From: JAVJUS01 sp040220455 | Lineage (GTDB): Bacteria; Pseudomonadota; Alphaproteobacteria; DSM-16000; Inquilinaceae | Direction of reading: 5' to 3' | DNA length: 9,234 bases | Assembly (NCBI GenBank): GCA_040220455.1 | Contig: JAVJUS010000128.1 | Coordinates: 1-9,234, forward strand | Shown here: positions 7,105 through 9,234 of the stretch, one piece after another | Position numbering within the stretch: the first letter of the stretch is position 1 | How the letters are laid out: every line of letters begins with the position of its first letter | Notes under the pieces: model-generated | Told to the model about the DNA's origin: nothing | The model's database searches: none | What the model saw: only the letters and a program-made list of their open reading frames with translations | Made by a program: the position numbers and the translations under genes

Positions 7105-7671
7105 TCAGAAGCCGAACAACTCGGAGAAGACCTTGCCCGCTACATAGGTGGGGCCGGAATCGACATTCGGCTTCAGCCGCCATCTCTCGGCGAGCCATTC
7201 GAAGTTGTGAAAAATATTGTCGTTCTCGGTGAGCCGGCGAGCCTCTGTAACAATCTCCTTGGCATCGTCCCAATAGTCGATCACCGAGCGCCGCTGGTAC
7301 AGCTTCATTATATTCTCGTCCACGATATTTTCGCGGATCGAGATTGCGACCAGCTCATAATGGTTCAGGAGTTCCTGTACACTACGGCGCCTCGAGAAAT
7401 CTTCGGCGCTGCGCGGGTTCAGAAGATTCAGCAGAACCCCGTTGGCGAGAACGTCCTTGAAAACCGCTCTCGATTCTTGGAACGCCCCCGATTCCGACCT
7501 CACGATGAGATCGATCGCCGCTCGCCGCTTTGTCGCGACCCGACTCGCCGCGACCGAGAAGAGCGCCACGACGGCCGAAAGCAGGATGGCCCAGAACGTC
7601 CACCCGGGGCCCGTACCGCCGCAGACGAGCACCTCCGTCCCGTCGGGGAGGGCCGTGACCGCGCAGGCCAC
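7105..7671 (-). CDS. single-pass membrane protein with DUF4760-like domain, function unknown
   Basis: A 188-residue protein. A short N-terminal tail with two cysteines (C3, C17) precedes one membrane segment (about 24-43, WTFWAILLSAVVALFSVAAS). RVATKRR follows it and predicts a cytoplasmic C-terminus. The soluble part contains LLNHYELVAISIRENIVDENIMKLY (101-125) then RSVIDYWDDAKEIV, the pattern I recognise from DUF4760, a family with no settled role. Composition is strikingly unlike its neighbours: hand counts of 7201-7260 and 7321-7380 give about 47-48% GC, against more than 70% around it. This suggests recent acquisition. REPIN clusters stand on both sides. The start used here is GTG 7671, with no good ribosome binding site. 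A strong one (AGGAG, 7719-7723) precedes ATG 7710 in the same frame, but a TGA at 7675-7677 interrupts that longer reading. The gene may therefore be coupled to a mini-ORF or be 5'-damaged. Confidence 0.75.
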   Translation of the reverse strand: MACAVTALPDGTEVLVCGGTGPGWTFWAILLSAVVALFSVAASRVATKRRAAIDLIVRSESGAFQESRAVFKDVLANGVLLNLLNPRSAEDFSRRRSVQELLNHYELVAISIRENIVDENIMKLYQRRSVIDYWDDAKEIVTEARRLTENDNIFHNFEWLAERWRLKPNVDSGPTYVAGKVFSELFGF

Positions 7672-7674
7672 CTG

Positions 7675-7710
7675 TCAGTCTCGCCAGATCTCACGCTTCA
7701 TCATCGACAT
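7675..7710 (-). other. 11-codon mini-ORF or interrupted N-terminus before the DUF4760-like gene
   Basis: ATG at 7710 lies 8 bases after an AGGAG (7719-7723), the best ribosome binding site in this region. It encodes MSMMKREIWRD and then TGA (7675-7677). The same frame continues through CAG into GTG 7671 and the whole DUF4760-like gene. Either this is a leader peptide that delivers ribosomes to the GTG three bases after its stop, or it is the true N-terminus broken by a nonsense change (for example TGG to TGA). An overlapping 46-codon frame (7831 to 7691) has a poorer start and is not called. Confidence 0.45.
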
Positions 7711-7861
7711 AGCCATCACTCCTGACCGTCTTGATCGCAAGGATAGTGACCCAGTGCCATATCGGCAAATCCGTCCTGCGGGCGCTTGGTTCAGAGGTCA
7801 TCTCGGGTAGAACGACAGCATGAAAACTCATACCTGAGTAGTCTCTCTGGCTCAAGCCCGA

Positions 7862-7908
7862 GATGGCGATGCGGCTGCGCAGCGCCTTTCGGCGCTGGGC
7901 AACCTGCG
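7862..7908. repeat. REPIN copy C (right half only)
   Basis: This contains the linker-like GATGGCGATGCGG and the right REP hairpin CAGCGCC / TTTC / GGCGCTG with its GGGCAACC flank. The outer foot has drifted to CTGCG and the left REP is absent. It ends exactly 9 bp before copy D. It lies in the gene-free stretch 7672-8037; apart from the mini-ORF and the repeats, the rest of that stretch (about 7711-7861) shows no recognisable feature. Confidence 0.7.
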
Positions 7909-7917
7909 ACCGAGGCG

Positions 7918-8003
7918 CGTAGGTCGCCCACGGCCGCAGGCCGTGCGCGACGGTGATGGCGGTGCCGCGTTGCGCAGCGCCTCTCGGCGCTGGGCAACCT
8001 ACG
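7918..8003. repeat. REPIN copy D (complete inverted REP pair)
   Basis: An 86-bp unit matching copy A at all but one base (C instead of T in the linker's GTGTCGC). Both GTAG-footed hairpins with their C-C mismatches are intact. It is in the same orientation as A, on the other side of the DUF4760-like gene, with 9-bp spacers on both of its own sides. Confidence 0.85.
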
Positions 8004-8012
8004 AGGGCGGCG

Positions 8013-8032
8013 CCTACCTCGCCCACGGCCGC
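8013..8032. repeat. REPIN remnant E (left arm fragment)
   Basis: TCGCCCACGGCCGC (8019-8032) matches the left REP exactly. The six bases before it stand where CGTAGG should be, here CCTACC. If aligned this way the unit starts 9 bp after copy D, the same spacing as elsewhere in the array. The match ends just before the LysR stop codon at 8038-8040. Confidence 0.6.
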
Positions 8033-8037
8033 GACGA

Positions 8038-8889
8038 TCACCCGGCGAGGTCGGCCGCGATCACCCCCGCGATGCGGTCGGCGAGGCGGCGGACGGCGGG
8101 GCGGTGGCGTTCCTCGTGATGGACGACCAGCCACTGGTCGTGGCCGAGGGCGTCGATCTCCGGGCCGGCTCGGACGAGCCCCTGTTCCGCGTCGCCGACG
8201 AAGCAGGGCAACACCGCCGTGCCCGCCCCGGCCAGCGCGAGGTCGAGCAGGGTGCGCGGGTCGCTGACGGCGACCGCCAGGTCGCGGCCGTGGTGCTCGG
8301 CGACCCAGCGGGCCGAGGGCGTGGCGGCGACCTCCGGCTCCAGGCCGATCCAGCGCTCGCCGCTCGCCCCGTCCTCCGTCGCCGCCGCGCGGTAGGGCGC
8401 GAAGGCGATGACCGCCACCTTGCGCCCGGCGAGCCAGGCTTCCTCCGGCCGGCGGTTGCGCAGGCCGATCGCCGCATGGCGGTGGGCGATGTCCGCCCGG
8501 GCGTTGTCGCTCGCCAGCAGCGGCCGGAAGCCGTCGCCGGGTCGGGCGATGGCGGCGATGCGGGAGGCCAGGAATCGGGTCATCCAGGTGCCGGCGGTGA
8601 TCCGCACCGTCTCCCGGGCCGAGCGGCCCTCGCGCCAGCGCGCCGCGTCGGCCCGCGCGGCCTCCAGCCCGCGGGCGTGGACCAGCAGTTCGCGCCCCGC
8701 CTCGGTCAGGGCATAGCCGGTCGCCCAGCGCACGAAGAGCGGGCAGCCCGCCCAGTGCTCCAGCCGCGCCATGCGCCGGCCGAGCGTCGCCGGGCTCGAC
8801 CCCGTCTCGCGCGCCGCCGGGCTCAGCCCTCCGCCCCGCGCCACGGCGAGGAAGAGGAGCAGGTCTTCCGAGGGTAGAGACTCTTTCAT
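8038..8889 (-). CDS. LysR-family transcriptional regulator
   Basis: A 283-residue DNA-binding regulator with the LysR plan: an N-terminal winged helix-turn-helix (about residues 6-65, LLLFLAVARGGGLSPAARETG ... TLGRRMARLE, ending FVRWATGYALTEAGRELL), a linker helix, then a periplasmic-binding-protein-like effector domain (about 93-280). That domain includes IGLRNRR, WVAEHHGRD, an AGAGTAVLPCFVGD pocket segment and a HHEERHRPAVRRLADRI C-terminus. I chose ATG 8889 because it gives the family's normal N-terminus. The frame extends to ATG 8955, but that start has no ribosome binding site and adds 22 unconserved residues. The gene's 3' end abuts the REPIN array. It is divergent from a small gene, and LysR proteins often regulate their divergent neighbour. 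The ligand cannot be told. Confidence 0.9.
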   Translation of the reverse strand: MKESLPSEDLLLFLAVARGGGLSPAARETGSSPATLGRRMARLEHWAGCPLFVRWATGYALTEAGRELLVHARGLEAARADAARWREGRSARETVRITAGTWMTRFLASRIAAIARPGDGFRPLLASDNARADIAHRHAAIGLRNRRPEEAWLAGRKVAVIAFAPYRAAATEDGASGERWIGLEPEVAATPSARWVAEHHGRDLAVAVSDPRTLLDLALAGAGTAVLPCFVGDAEQGLVRAGPEIDALGHDQWLVVHHEERHRPAVRRLADRIAGVIAADLAG

Positions 8890-8897
8890 TTGTGAAA
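8884..8897. promoter_or_regulatory. inverted repeat over the LysR start codon
   Basis: TTTCA (8884-8888) and TGAAA (8893-8897) form a perfect 5-bp inverted repeat around TTTG, overlapping the ATG at 8887-8889. It sits in the AT-richest spot between the divergent genes. Autoregulation by the LysR product is plausible but inferred, and a 5-bp repeat could be chance. Confidence 0.3.
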
Positions 8898-8981
8898 AGG
8901 ACCTTGCGATACCGCCTGTACTGAAGCGAGTGACGGCTCGGTAGCTTGCCTGCATCCGACATCGATGAAAAGGAATCGAGC

Positions 8982-9176
8982 ATGCAGGACATCACGTTTC
9001 CGGCTGCCGCGACGATCCTGCGTCATTGCCTCGGCCGGCGCGAAACCCGTTGCGGCCGGGCGGTGCGCGTGCCCGGGGCGCTCGCCTTCAGCCCGGTGGC
9101 CGACACGGTGAGGGCGGAGATCGACGCCGGCATCGAGCGCGCGCGGGAGGGCGCCGACCGGGAGGGGAAGCGGTAG
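8982..9176 (+). CDS. small basic protein, unrecognised, divergent from the LysR gene
   Basis: A 64-residue open frame beginning MQDITFPAAATILRHCLG and ending in a charged, probably helical tail (VADTVRAEIDAGIERAREGADREGKR). It is rich in arginine, has two cysteines (16 and 24), and has no membrane segment or signal peptide. The start ATG 8982 is well supported: AAAAGGA (8968-8974) sits 7 bases upstream. An in-frame ATG at 8946 lacks such a site. The gap to the LysR start is 92 bp, enough for two divergent promoters. I do not recognise the family. The good ribosome binding site, divergent position and following hairpin favour a real gene. Confidence 0.6.
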   Translation: MQDITFPAAATILRHCLGRRETRCGRAVRVPGALAFSPVADTVRAEIDAGIERAREGADREGKR

Positions 9177-9210
9177 GCCGGGCGGGGCCCCGCGCGCCGC
9201 CCCGCCGGGC
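9177..9210 (+). terminator. GC-rich hairpin after the small gene
   Basis: GGCGGGGC (9181-9188) pairs with GCCCCGCC (9199-9206). After one G-G mismatch the stem extends by GCC/GGC (9177-9179 with 9208-9210). The loop is 10 bases. It begins immediately after the TAG stop. Only a weak TGTTT follows at 9218-9222, so it is a candidate terminator rather than a strong one. Confidence 0.4.
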
Positions 9211-9234
9211 GGATCGCTGTTTGCATCGGCGCCC

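Noticed and set aside
7207..7725. Plus-strand 172-codon frame opposite the DUF4760-like gene
   Set aside because: The minus-strand product has a clear membrane segment and DUF4760-like pattern, whereas this frame's product has no recognisable features.
7691..7831. 46-codon minus-strand frame beginning MSFHAVVLPEM
   Set aside because: Its start has no properly spaced ribosome binding site, and it overlaps the better-supported mini-ORF in another frame. It cannot be excluded but is not supported.
6872..8032. CRISPR array
   Set aside because: The repeats are regular, but the units are long (86 bp), internally palindromic and separated by only 9 bp of non-unique purine-rich sequence, with no cas genes. 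This is a REP/REPIN structure.
8104..8877. Plus-strand 257-codon frame opposite the LysR gene
   Set aside because: Antisense to a complete LysR protein; its composition is typical of high-GC shadows.

Overview
The window is very GC-rich (about 70-80% through most genes). Gene content (an Atm1-type ABC exporter, a SorC-family regulator, a split E1 alpha/beta ThDP dehydrogenase, a LysR regulator) and codon use point to a soil- or water-type alphaproteobacterium. That placement is an inference, and no species can be named from the sequence.

Layout. Bases 1-227 hold no convincing gene, but contain a 34-bp perfect palindrome (27-60) and a 9-bp-stem hairpin (180-200). Two genes then read leftwards: an Atm1/HMT1-type exporter half-transporter (228-2141) and, upstream of it, a SorC-family sugar-sensing regulator (2218-3276, start uncertain). 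A short AT-rich divergent promoter region follows (about 3366-3434). Rightward from it runs a tight three-gene operon: E1 alpha (3435-4502), E1 beta (4508-5485) and an E2-like protein (5485-6876). The E2 has a lipoyl domain and an E3-binding domain but ends in an alpha/beta-hydrolase domain in place of the usual acyltransferase core. This is the AcoC (acetoin dehydrogenase E2) architecture. No E3 (dihydrolipoamide dehydrogenase) gene is in the window, so E3 must come from elsewhere.

From 6872 to 8032 the character changes. Two clusters of one repeat family (6872-7035 and 7862-8032) enclose a single, much more AT-rich gene (7105-7671, leftward) for a one-pass membrane protein with a DUF4760-like domain. 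Each complete 86-bp repeat is a pair of inverted REP sequences. Each REP begins with GTAG and forms a stem of 5 bp, a C-C mismatch, then 7 bp. Neighbouring units are separated by exactly 9 bp, so the window holds a partly decayed tandem REPIN array with a gene inside. The gene-free stretch 7672-8037 contains the upstream region of the AT-rich gene, including a strong ribosome binding site followed by an in-frame TGA, and then the second repeat cluster.

The right end carries a LysR-family regulator (8038-8889, leftward) divergent from a small unrecognised gene (8982-9176), with a GC-rich hairpin after the latter.

How the parts relate: the SorC protein probably controls the divergent 2-oxoacid/acetoin-type dehydrogenase operon. 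The LysR protein probably controls itself and perhaps the small gene. The ABC exporter and the DUF4760-like gene have no evident link to the dehydrogenase.
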